Source: SIG440 sp045591095
Lineage (GTDB): Bacteria > Bacillota > Clostridia > Monoglobales > Monoglobaceae
Length of the DNA stretch: 13,530 bases
Direction of reading: 5' to 3'
Assembly: GCA_045591095.1 (NCBI GenBank)
Contig: JAZNSF010000034.1
Coordinates: forward strand, 1 to 13,530
Below are positions 1 through 5,485 of the stretch, in pieces. Each line of letters opens with the position of its first letter. Within the stretch, counting starts at the first letter, position 1. The notes under the pieces were generated by a model, which was not told the origin of the DNA, searched no databases, and was given only the letters and a program-made list of their open reading frames with translations. A program made the translations under genes and the position numbers.

Positions 1-1
1 A

Positions 2-736
2 GAATGCAAGGAAAAAGGAATACATACATATCCGATAGACAAGCTCAATGATGCAGAGTTTTTGCCACTTGTACACCCAAACTGCAGATGTAGTATTGAA
101 ATTCTTGATGAGAAAAACAAGGCTGTTGCCGCGATTGACAGTAAAGCTATAGAAGAACAGCTGGGGAAAACAGAAAGCACCAAAGGGATGGGCTTTTTGG
201 ATTACGTAAGTGCCTTGCTCTCAGCGGCGGCGCTTATTCCGGGGATTGACAGTGTAGTAGATTTAATTTCAATACCTGTTGACTTGCTCAGGGGAGACCT
301 GATTTCTGCAGGCTTTGATTTGTTGGGAATAGTTCCACTTATTGGTGAAGTTGGTGATGCAGGCAAGGCGCTTAAAATAGCGGATAAGGCAATAGATGGG
401 GCAAAGGTTGCAGAAATTGCTGATGAAGTAAACGATGCAATAAAATTATCAACCCGAAGTAAATTATTATGCAAAGTGCAAAATCCAAAATTAAGGAATG
501 CGATAAATGAGATATATCGTGATGGCGCAACTATAGGTGATGGTGGCCTTGCGGATGCTATAAGGCATGAACTTAAAACCGGAGAACTTGTTGGTGGAAA
601 ATCGCATATTCAAAAGGGCAAAGAGAGAATAAAAAATTTAGAAAATATTTTAAATAAGCAAGATTTGAGTAATACAGAGAAGGAAATTGCTGAAGAACTA
701 ATTGAGAATATAAGTCTTGCGTTGGGAGGGAAGTAA
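2..736 (+). CDS. C-terminal part of a probable polymorphic toxin (MuF-like HPNCRC motif, pre-toxin segment, toxin domain); 5' end outside window
   Basis: The reading frame is open from base 2, so the gene starts upstream and the TTG at 62 is only an internal codon. Visible parts, in order: an HPNCRC motif (bases 74-91), the Cys/His pattern that ends MuF/SPP1 gp7-type phage head-morphogenesis domains and also occurs in toxins built on that domain; a hydrophobic Gly/Pro/Asp-rich segment (about bases 200-410, with IPGIDS and VPLIGEVGDAG) like the 'pre-toxin' regions of secreted polymorphic toxins; and a terminal domain of about 85 residues with the motif blocks YRDGATIGDGG, ADAIRHE and GGKSHIQKG. 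I cannot name that domain's family or activity; the conserved-looking His, Arg, Glu and Lys suggest an enzyme. The stop lies one base before a likely immunity gene. Toxin identity is an inference from architecture plus neighbour; a phage structural protein is the alternative. Confidence 0.7.
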   Translation, partial: ECKEKGIHTYPIDKLNDAEFLPLVHPNCRCSIEILDEKNKAVAAIDSKAIEEQLGKTESTKGMGFLDYVSALLSAAALIPGIDSVVDLISIPVDLLRGDLISAGFDLLGIVPLIGEVGDAGKALKIADKAIDGAKVAEIADEVNDAIKLSTRSKLLCKVQNPKLRNAINEIYRDGATIGDGGLADAIRHELKTGELVGGKSHIQKGKERIKNLENILNKQDLSNTEKEIAEELIENISLALGGK

Positions 737-737
737 T

Positions 738-1091
738 ATGACAAGCAGAGAACTAAATAGCATGCTTATCCAATGGGTTCCGGAGGTAGCTGCGACTTAC
801 GAAAAAGAAGTTGAATGGCAGGAAGGCGATGAAACAGGTGCTCACATAATATTTGGCGATGTGTTAGTGCCTCACATAATAGAATTAGTTGAAGAACAGG
901 AGAGTGAATCACTTAAAAAGATTTTCGAATTTATTGAACACCTTCTTTCGCTAGATGACGAGTATGCGGAAGAAGTTGTTATGTTAAGTGTTATTGAAAG
1001 CTTATATTACCGACTGGAAAATTTTAGTGCAGTATATTTGCCTATGAAGGAAAAGACAAGGTTGTGTTTTGAAAGACTCAAACAAGGTTAA
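738..1091 (+). CDS. DUF7674-like small acidic protein, probable immunity protein of the upstream toxin
   Basis: This is a 117-residue acidic, largely helical protein with no signal peptide or membrane segment, so probably cytosolic. The ATG at 738 is chosen over an in-frame TTG at 717 because GGGAGGG (724-730) sits seven bases before it. The pattern (a start helix with PEV near residue 15, then HIIFGDVL.P, LKKIFEFIEHL and the VVMLSVIESL block) resembles the DUF7674 family, as I remember it, whose members often lie beside toxins. Its start is separated from the preceding stop by one base, the tight coupling usual for toxin-immunity pairs. The role would be to bind and neutralise the cognate toxin domain. 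The family match is from memory and the immunity role is inferred from position. Confidence 0.65.
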   Translation: MTSRELNSMLIQWVPEVAATYEKEVEWQEGDETGAHIIFGDVLVPHIIELVEEQESESLKKIFEFIEHLLSLDDEYAEEVVMLSVIESLYYRLENFSAVYLPMKEKTRLCFERLKQG

Positions 1092-1192
1092 AAGCAAATT
1101 ATGGTAAAAAGATTAATTAAGTGACGCGATGGGTTATAAAGCCGATATAGTGAGAGGTTAAACTAGTGTATCCATTTTGCACACGAAATTTT

Positions 1193-1225
1193 AAAAAAGC
1201 ACTTGCTATTTGAAAGTGCTTTTTT
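1193..1225. terminator. Bidirectional hairpin terminator between the immunity gene and the XRE regulator
   Basis: A perfect 12-bp stem, AAAAAAGCACTT (1193-1204) with AAGTGCTTTTTT (1214-1225), has a nine-base loop. A-run on one side and T-run on the other let it act for the plus-strand immunity gene and for the minus-strand regulator, whose stop is at 1235. Confidence 0.8.
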
Positions 1226-1234
1226 AGTTATATT

Positions 1235-1477
1235 TTAATCGTTAAATAAATCTTCAATAGCGACATCAAGAATTTTTGCTATTACATAAAGTTCTTTATC
1301 TGTTGCACTTCGTATTTGACCTTCAAGTTTTGAATAACTGGTGGGATTCATGTCGCAACCCATTACTTGAATTTGTGCAATAAAGTCTTTTTGTTTTATT
1401 CCCTTTTCTTTCCTTAACCGTTCTATATTTTTACCAACCAAATTCTTGTTGCCATAGGTTTGTTTCCGCATTTTCAT
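1235..1477 (-). CDS. XRE/Cro-CI-family helix-turn-helix transcriptional regulator
   Basis: An 80-residue protein made almost wholly of one XRE-type DNA-binding domain (about residues 13-78: IERLRKEKGIKQKDF as helices 1-2, the SYSKLEGQIRSAT recognition part, then LYVIAKILDVAIEDLF as the closing helices). It has no extra sensor or protease domain, so it is probably a small dimeric repressor. The ATG at 1475-1477 is preceded by AAAAAGGA about twelve bases away on the minus strand; a second ATG two codons in is possible but further from that site. The gene is divergent from the lipoprotein gene at 1613, and the region between has four copies of one palindrome, one of which covers this gene's own ribosome binding site. 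Autorepression plus repression of the lipoprotein gene is the natural reading. The family is clear; the target assignment is inferred. Confidence 0.85.
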   Translation of the reverse strand: MKMRKQTYGNKNLVGKNIERLRKEKGIKQKDFIAQIQVMGCDMNPTSYSKLEGQIRSATDKELYVIAKILDVAIEDLFND

Positions 1478-1510
1478 AAAACTATAATTCCTTTTTAGAA
1501 TTTTTTCTTT

Positions 1511-1539
1511 ATTATATTCCTAAAAAGCATTGACATAAT
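1511..1539 (-). promoter_or_regulatory. Possible promoter of the XRE regulator (minus strand)
   Basis: On the minus strand a perfect TATAAT lies at 1516-1511, with a predicted start near 1504 and a leader of about 27 bases. The matching -35 (around 1539-1534) is poor. Its position relative to operator sites 1 and 2 mirrors that of the plus promoter relative to sites 3 and 4, which supports it. Confidence 0.45.
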
Positions 1540-1558
1540 TCTAAAATGGAATTATAAT
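1530..1558 (+). promoter_or_regulatory. Consensus sigma-A promoter of the lipoprotein gene
   Basis: TTGACA (1530-1535), a 17-base spacer and TATAAT (1553-1558) match the consensus exactly. Predicted start is near 1565. A perfect operator palindrome occupies the spacer, so the promoter looks strong but fully repressible. Confidence 0.85.
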
Positions 1559-1612
1559 ATAATAAAATTCGAATTTGGAATTTTAAATTAAATGTAAAAA
1601 GGAGTTTTACTT

Positions 1613-1966
1613 ATGAAAAAGGCTTTATGTTTATTATTAATGATAATTATATGTTGTATTTCATTGGTTGCTTGTAAATCAACATTAGATGTTCGGCAGG
1701 AACTTGTTAATATTTGCTGTGATTTTTCAAACTGTAATTCTGTTAAATGGTTCGAAATTGCTACAGACAACACATATGAAACAGATAATGGATACGAAGT
1801 GAAAGCAAAAGGATCGTATTGGCCTGTTGATGAATATGGTTCCGTAGGGGATCAAATGATTTTTGATATTGAATTTACTGCAACTTGGGATAGAAGCAGT
1901 AGTTGTTACGATATAGATATTAATAAAAAAGTTATTATGGACTCATATGAAGCGAGGTTGAAATAA
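1613..1966 (+). CDS. Small secreted lipoprotein of unknown function
   Basis: A 117-residue protein whose first 20 residues are a lipoprotein signal peptide: MKK, a long hydrophobic core, then the lipobox LVAC with the lipidated cysteine at residue 21. The mature part of about 97 residues has four further cysteines (a CC pair, one shortly after, and one near residue 100) and alternating aromatic/charged stretches that suggest beta strands. It should be anchored on the outer face of the cytoplasmic membrane. AAAAAGGAG (1596-1604) lies eight bases before the ATG. The gene is driven by a consensus promoter embedded in four operator palindromes and faces an XRE regulator. I recognise no family, and a link to the neighbouring toxin-immunity pair is only positional. 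Confidence 0.75.
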   Translation: MKKALCLLLMIIICCISLVACKSTLDVRQELVNICCDFSNCNSVKWFEIATDNTYETDNGYEVKAKGSYWPVDEYGSVGDQMIFDIEFTATWDRSSSCYDIDINKKVIMDSYEARLK

Positions 1967-2094
1967 AATCTGCTCCATTTTCTGTTTGTTTGTAAAGATG
2001 CATTTTTATAAATGCGCATGTTTTAAAAGAGTTATACCATATATAACATTTGAACTTATTTCATAAGGGCATCCAAACCATTCGGCTCTTCCAG

Positions 2095-2134
2095 AAAAAA
2101 AGACATTTTTCGACAAAGAAAAATGTCTTTTTTT
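2095..2134. terminator. Strong hairpin terminator, 17-bp perfect stem
   Basis: Bases 2095-2111 and 2118-2134 form a perfect 17-bp stem (A7-GACATTTTTC against its complement ending T7) with a six-base loop. It lies about 130 bases after the lipoprotein stop, and either strand could terminate here. The stretch between (1967-2094) has only a weak 6-bp hairpin at 2000-2015 and no visible gene. Confidence 0.75.
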
Positions 2135-2136
2135 CA

Positions 2137-2330
2137 TCGATATAAATCTCTTACGAGATTTTCGATATGTTAAAATTAACTCGATATGTGCTGACGCACT
2201 CGATATGTTGCCTTACGGCAACGAGATTTATATCATATCGAGTTTTTGTAGGGGCAATTCACGAATTGCCCGAAAAAACATATCGATTTTGTGAAACAAA
2301 AATATCGAGCAAACGGAGTTTGCATATCGA
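2137..2330. repeat. Cruciform/MITE-like intergenic element made of hairpins separated by TCGATAT
   Basis: Four copies of TCGATAT (2137, 2162, 2181, 2200) in the left half face four copies of its complement ATATCGA (2235, 2280, 2302, 2324) in the right half. Between them sit small perfect hairpins: AAATCTC/GAGATTT (2144-2161), GTTAA/TTAAC (2169-2180), GTGC/GCAC (2188-2199), GTTGCC/GGCAAC (2207-2222), GGGCAATTC/GAATTGCCC (2252-2271), TTTTGT/ACAAAA (2287-2301) and GCAAAC/GTTTGC (2309-2323). In addition 2139-2150 pairs perfectly with 2223-2234 (12 bp). No coding frame runs through it and no target-site duplication is evident. It resembles multi-hairpin intergenic repeats I know from clostridial genomes; mobility is inferred. 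Confidence 0.7.
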
Positions 2331-2369
2331 CTAAAAATAACTGCATTTATTATGTACGTAAAAGCCAGA

Positions 2370-2401
2370 AAAAAACGATTTGTCATGACAAGTCGTTTTT
2401 T
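2370..2401. terminator. Hairpin terminator following the repeat element
   Basis: The stem runs from 2370-2384 to 2387-2401 (A-run, CGATTTGTC against GACAAGTCG, T-run) with one G-T wobble; the innermost pairs open to form the loop. No gene on either strand ends just before it, so it may belong to the mobile-looking repeat cluster or be a relic. A 26-base sequence before it (2343-2368) recurs before the terminator at 4437. Confidence 0.6.
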
Positions 2402-2423
2402 AGTTTAACTTTGCCTACGGTAA

Positions 2424-2511
2424 GTGAAATACACTTCGTGTATGAAATTGTTTCGCAATGTAAAATATGACTTGCGGCATATGAAAGGGCAAAATTTATT
2501 TCACATTTTGC
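2424..2511. repeat. Second hairpin-chain repeat element, GTGAAAT/ATTTCAC ends
   Basis: GTGAAAT (2424-2430) is matched by its complement ATTTCAC at 2498-2504. Between them are short hairpins ACAC-TTC-GTGT (2431-2441) and ATTG-TTTCG-CAAT (2447-2459) separated by TGAAAT-like spacers, and GCAAAAT (2489-2495) pairs with ATTTTGC (2505-2511). The architecture parallels the element at 2137-2330 but the spacer word differs and it is more decayed. From here to the promoter at 2562 I see no gene. Confidence 0.5.
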
Positions 2512-2561
2512 TTATAGCTATTGTATTTTGGGATAAATTTAATAAATCGTGTTAGGGGGAC

Positions 2562-2590
2562 TTGTTTTTTGATTATGGTTATGATATAAT
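2562..2590 (+). promoter_or_regulatory. Promoter of the phosphate transport pair
   Basis: TTGTTT (2562-2567), a 17-base spacer and TATAAT (2585-2590), with a TG one base before the -10 (extended -10). Predicted start near 2597, giving a leader of about 36 bases. The weak -35 is offset by the extended -10. No PHO-box-like repeat is evident to me. Confidence 0.6.
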
Positions 2591-2632
2591 GTATTTTGCG
2601 TATAGAACAGTATAGAGAAGGGTGAGGTGCCT

Positions 2633-3694
2633 ATGGACTCAATTTTAATTTTTTGGAATCAAATGACGGCAAATCCGCTTTTGTTTATGGCGGTAATGCT
2701 GACTCTCGGTGTTATTTTGGTAAACGGATGGACGGATGCACCAAACGCTATTGCAACCTGCGTGGTAACAAGATGTATGGCACCAAAAGCGGCAATACTT
2801 ATGGCGGCGCTATTTAACTTTCTTGGAGTTTTTGTAATGACATTGATTAATGCAACTGTTGCAGAAACTATAACCAAGATGGTTGATTTTGGAACAAATC
2901 CGGATTTGGCAATTATAGCTTTAAGTGCTGCATTGTTTGCGATTGTTCTCTGGGCGACTATTGCTTGGGTGTTTGGTATTCCAACAAGTGAAAGCCATGC
3001 TCTTATAGCTGGACTCACGGGCAGTGCAATTGCGCTTCATAACAGTTTGGAGGGTGTTAATGGAGCAGAATGGATAAAAGTTATATATGGAATTGGAATT
3101 TCTGTAATACTTGGGTTTGGTTTAGGCTGGCTTGTGTGTAAGCTTGTAACAAAGCTTTTTTATAAATCAAACAGACCGAAAACAGAACCGTTCTTCAGAG
3201 GCGCACAGATAGCAGGTGCAGCTTCCATGGCATTTATGCATGGTGCACAGGATGGTCAAAAATTTATGGGTGTTATCCTGCTTTGCGTATATATGTCTAA
3301 GGGACAGCCATTGCCGTCTGATATAGATATTGCAGGCGAGTATATGTGGTTGATGATTTTATGCTCTGTGGTTATGGCTTTGGGTACTGCTATGGGCGGT
3401 AAGAAGATTATAAAATCTGTAGGAATGGATATGGTAAAGCTTGAAAAATATCAAGGATTTTCAGCAGATATTGCAGCAGCTCTTTCGCTTCTGTTCTGTT
3501 CAGTGTTCAGCCTTCCGGTATCTACCACTCACGCAAAGACAACGTCAATTATGGGTGTCGGTGCAGTAAAAAGAGTATCCGCTATCAATTTCGGTGTGGT
3601 TAAGGAAATGGTTTTGACTTGGGTATTAACTTTCCCCGGATGTGGGCTTGTAGGGTTTATAATGACGAAGATATTTATTATGATATTTACATAA
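2633..3694 (+). CDS. pit: PiT-family inorganic phosphate transporter
   Basis: A 353-residue polytopic membrane protein of the PiT (PHO4) family, which imports inorganic phosphate by cation symport through the cytoplasmic membrane. The inverted duplication typical of the family is visible: first-half motifs NGWTDAPN (residues 31-38) and GIPTSESHALIAGLTGS (115-131); second-half motifs HGAQDGQKFMG (203-213) and LPVSTTHAKTTSIMG (294-308). Hydrophobic segments cover most of the rest, around one charged loop near residues 170-190. ATG at 2633 is preferred over the in-frame GTG at 2627 because GGTGAGG (2621-2627) is five bases upstream of it. The DUF47 gene starts 18 bases after the stop, the usual operon for this class. 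The first signature reads NGWTDAPN rather than the textbook GANDxxN, a variant I associate with clostridial members. Family certain; sodium or proton coupling not determinable. Confidence 0.93.
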   Translation: MDSILIFWNQMTANPLLFMAVMLTLGVILVNGWTDAPNAIATCVVTRCMAPKAAILMAALFNFLGVFVMTLINATVAETITKMVDFGTNPDLAIIALSAALFAIVLWATIAWVFGIPTSESHALIAGLTGSAIALHNSLEGVNGAEWIKVIYGIGISVILGFGLGWLVCKLVTKLFYKSNRPKTEPFFRGAQIAGAASMAFMHGAQDGQKFMGVILLCVYMSKGQPLPSDIDIAGEYMWLMILCSVVMALGTAMGGKKIIKSVGMDMVKLEKYQGFSADIAAALSLLFCSVFSLPVSTTHAKTTSIMGVGAVKRVSAINFGVVKEMVLTWVLTFPGCGLVGFIMTKIFIMIFT

Positions 3695-3712
3695 TTAAAA
3701 GGAGAAAAGAAA

Positions 3713-4333
3713 ATGGCTAAAGGTGATAAGTTTTATTTTGAGAATTTTTTACAATGCACAAAACTATCGAAAACGGCAGCAGACTATCTTGTTGGATGCT
3801 TGGAAAATTACAACCCGACCGAGATAGAAAAAATGCTTTCGGAAATACATGAAATAGAAAACAGTGCAGATGAGAAAAGACATGAAATGGGTGATGCGCT
3901 TGCAAAAGCGTTTGTTACACCTGTTGATCGTGAGGATTTGGATATGCTCAGTCACGATCTTGATAATGTTACAGATAATATTGAAGATATTGTTCAAAAA
4001 CTTTATATTAACAATATTAAAGAGATAAAACCGGCTGCTGTTATGTTTGCAAAAAACATTGTAAAAGCTTGTGAACTTCTCTACGCATTGATGAGCGAGT
4101 TTGAAAACTTTAAGAAATCAAAGAAAATACAAGAGATTATAATTAAGCTTAATGATATTGAAGAAGAATGCGATAAGCTTTATCTTCACTCTATGCGTGA
4201 TTTAATGAAAAAATCTGAAGATGTACTCATTACGATTTCGTGGCGTGAAATATTTGATTGCTTTGAAGCTTGCATAGATTCGTGTGAACATGTAAGTGAA
4301 TGTGTAGGCTCGGTTATTATGAAAAATACTTGA
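3713..4333 (+). CDS. DUF47 family (PhoU-like) phosphate transport accessory protein
   Basis: A 206-residue all-helical cytosolic protein of the DUF47/PhoU-like family (Pit accessory protein). PhoU-type acidic metal-binding patterns are seen: HEIENSADEKRHEM around residues 46-59, REDLDMLSHDLDNVTDNIED around 73-92, and a second-repeat block with EEECDKLY and CFEACIDSCEHV near the end. Such proteins are thought to modulate the partner PiT permease or limit phosphate uptake. AAAAGGAG (3697-3704) lies eight bases before the ATG and the gene follows pit by 18 bases, so the two are co-transcribed. Length is normal for the family. The regulatory role comes from family knowledge, not from this sequence. 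Confidence 0.9.
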   Translation: MAKGDKFYFENFLQCTKLSKTAADYLVGCLENYNPTEIEKMLSEIHEIENSADEKRHEMGDALAKAFVTPVDREDLDMLSHDLDNVTDNIEDIVQKLYINNIKEIKPAAVMFAKNIVKACELLYALMSEFENFKKSKKIQEIIIKLNDIEEECDKLYLHSMRDLMKKSEDVLITISWREIFDCFEACIDSCEHVSECVGSVIMKNT

Positions 4334-4404
4334 TTTTTTAATTATTAATTCGATTTGTTGTTTGTAACAATTTATGACAACAAAGTTAATAAATCATTAA
4401 AAAA
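4334..4404. repeat. 71-base interrupted palindrome just after the pit operon
   Basis: Starting directly after the stop, TTTTTTAAT (4334-4342) pairs with ATTAAAAAA (4396-4404), ATTAA (4344-4348) with TTAAT (4386-4390), and TTTGTTGT (4354-4361) with ACAACAAA (4377-4384). The result is one long AT-rich hairpin with internal loops. It could be a first terminator or mRNA 3'-end stabiliser, or a decayed repeat element. A smaller hairpin TCGCAT/ATGCGA (4409-4429) follows. Confidence 0.5.
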
Positions 4405-4436
4405 CATATCGCATCTATTGTGTATGCGAAAGCCCC

Positions 4437-4464
4437 AAAAAGGACATCAATCGATGTCCTTTTT
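4437..4464. terminator. Bidirectional terminator between the pit operon and proB
   Basis: A perfect 12-bp stem, AAAAAGGACATC (4437-4448) with GATGTCCTTTTT (4453-4464), and an AATC loop. It serves the plus-strand phosphate operon and the minus-strand proB gene, which ends at 4500. Confidence 0.85.
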
Positions 4465-4499
4465 CTAAATATTAATATAAATTGATAGATTGCTATTCC

Positions 4500-5294
4500 T
4501 TACCCTTTTCCTACAAACAAAGTTCCCACCGCACTGCCATCAAAGATGTCATAAAGTTTTTGGGGATTTGCGCCGTTAGTTATTATCATATCAATCCCTG
4601 CGGATGTAACAATTTCAGCGGCTTTCAGCTTGGTTATCATGCCGCCTGTACCACGTCTTGACCCTGCACCGCCGGCCACTGACAAAATGTTCTCGTTTAT
4701 GCTTTCCACAAGCGAGATAAGCTTTGCATCAGGATTTTCCGTCGGGTTGGAGTCAAACAGCCCGTCAATGTCTGAGAGTATAACCAAAACTTGGGCATCT
4801 ACAAGTGTTGCGATGTGTGCCGAAAGGGTGTCGTTGTCGCCAAATTCCAGCTCATAAGTGGAGATAACGTCATTTTCGTTGACTATAGGAATAACACCAT
4901 ATTTAAACATAGTTTCAAAGGTGTTTTTGGTGTTTTGTCTGCGTTCGTCATCATCCAGAATAAACTTCGTTAAAAGCACTTGAGCGGTGCAGTGACCATA
5001 CTCTGAAAAGAATCGGTCATAAATTGATACAAGTGTAGCTTGTCCGATTGCTGCAAGAGCCTGTTTCTTGCGAATTTCGGATGGCTTTTCGGAAAGGTTA
5101 AGCTTCCCAACCCCTGCGCCAACCGCGCCACTGGAAACAAGTACAACCTCAATACCGCGATTACGAAGGTCTGATATTACACGCACAAGGCCTTCAATTT
5201 TTTTTATGTTGATTTTCCCTGTTTCGTGTGTAAGCGAGGAGGTCCCCACCTTGATTACCACACGTTTTAAGTGTTTGAATTTTCCATAGTCCAT
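4500..5294 (-). CDS. proB: Glutamate 5-kinase, short form without PUA domain
   Basis: A 264-residue cytosolic enzyme that phosphorylates glutamate with ATP, the first step of proline synthesis. Amino acid kinase fold motifs are all present: VIKVGTSSLT with the phosphate-binding lysine 15, SSGAVGAG near 54-61, NENDVIS near 139, FGDNDTLSAHIA near 151, SDIDGLF, and GTGGMITKLKAAEI near 215 (ATP site). It lacks the C-terminal PUA domain of the approximately 370-residue E. coli type; the single-domain form is known in other bacteria. proA, the usual operon partner, is not adjacent. The ATG at 5292-5294 has only a weak GGAACGG-like site upstream. It has its own promoter, divergent from dusB. Identification is firm. 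Confidence 0.94.
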   Translation of the reverse strand: MDYGKFKHLKRVVIKVGTSSLTHETGKINIKKIEGLVRVISDLRNRGIEVVLVSSGAVGAGVGKLNLSEKPSEIRKKQALAAIGQATLVSIYDRFFSEYGHCTAQVLLTKFILDDDERRQNTKNTFETMFKYGVIPIVNENDVISTYELEFGDNDTLSAHIATLVDAQVLVILSDIDGLFDSNPTENPDAKLISLVESINENILSVAGGAGSRRGTGGMITKLKAAEIVTSAGIDMIITNGANPQKLYDIFDGSAVGTLFVGKG

Positions 5295-5334
5295 AACAGT
5301 ATCGTTCCGTTCCCTAAAATTTGTTACACAAATA

Positions 5335-5364
5335 ATTATATTATGAGGGGGTATGGATTGTCAA
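5335..5364 (-). promoter_or_regulatory. Promoter of proB (minus strand)
   Basis: On the minus strand TTGACA (5364-5359), an 18-base spacer and TATAAT (5340-5335). Both hexamers are exact consensus. The predicted start is near 5328, giving a leader of about 35 bases. Confidence 0.8.
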
Positions 5365-5380
5365 TATGAATTGCAAAATA

Positions 5381-5409
5381 TTGACAAAATGTTTTGGAAT
5401 ACGTATAAT
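5381..5409 (+). promoter_or_regulatory. Promoter of dusB (plus strand)
   Basis: TTGACA (5381-5386), a 17-base spacer and TATAAT (5404-5409), an exact consensus promoter with predicted start near 5416. Its -35 lies 16 bases from that of proB, and the two form the arms of a 10-bp perfect inverted repeat (5358-5367 and 5378-5387). Confidence 0.85.
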
Positions 5410-5485
5410 AGGTGAAACAGAAAGTTTTTTGAAAAAATCAATGTTTGAAATACTGGAGTTTTAAATGCTTTGGAAGGATAGAGAA

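Larger units (their letters stand above)
1486..1582. promoter_or_regulatory. Four-site operator array, AATTC-N7-GAATT
   Basis: Sites at 1486-1502, 1537-1553 and 1566-1582 are perfect AATTC-N7-GAATT palindromes. A fourth at 1515-1531 (TATTC-N7-GCATT) has one mismatch in each arm. Centres lie at about 1494, 1523, 1545 and 1574, spaced 29, 22 and 29 bases, so the array is itself symmetric. Site 3 fills the spacer of the plus-strand promoter, site 2 overlaps its -35, site 4 lies just after its start point, and site 1 overlaps the regulator's ribosome binding site. The XRE protein encoded next door is the likely binder (inferred). Confidence 0.75.

Noticed and set aside
202..474. 90-codon minus-strand frame inside the toxin-like gene
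   Set aside because: Low-complexity Ser/Ala/Ile translation mirroring the hydrophobic pre-toxin segment; a shadow of the plus-strand gene.
717..737. TTG 717 as the start of the immunity gene
   Set aside because: It would overlap the upstream stop region and has no ribosome binding site; ATG 738 has GGGAGGG at proper distance.
2137..2330. CRISPR-like array (regularly repeated TCGATAT)
   Set aside because: The repeat word is only seven bases, inverts at the centre, and the intervals are self-complementary hairpins instead of unique spacers; no cas genes are near.
1967..2626. Hidden small gene in the long gap
   Set aside because: No frame with a ribosome binding site and start was found; the stretch is filled by two terminators, two hairpin repeats and the pit promoter.
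2627..2632. GTG 2627 as the start of the phosphate transporter
   Set aside because: Adds two residues only and lies inside the GGTGAGG site that best serves ATG 2633.
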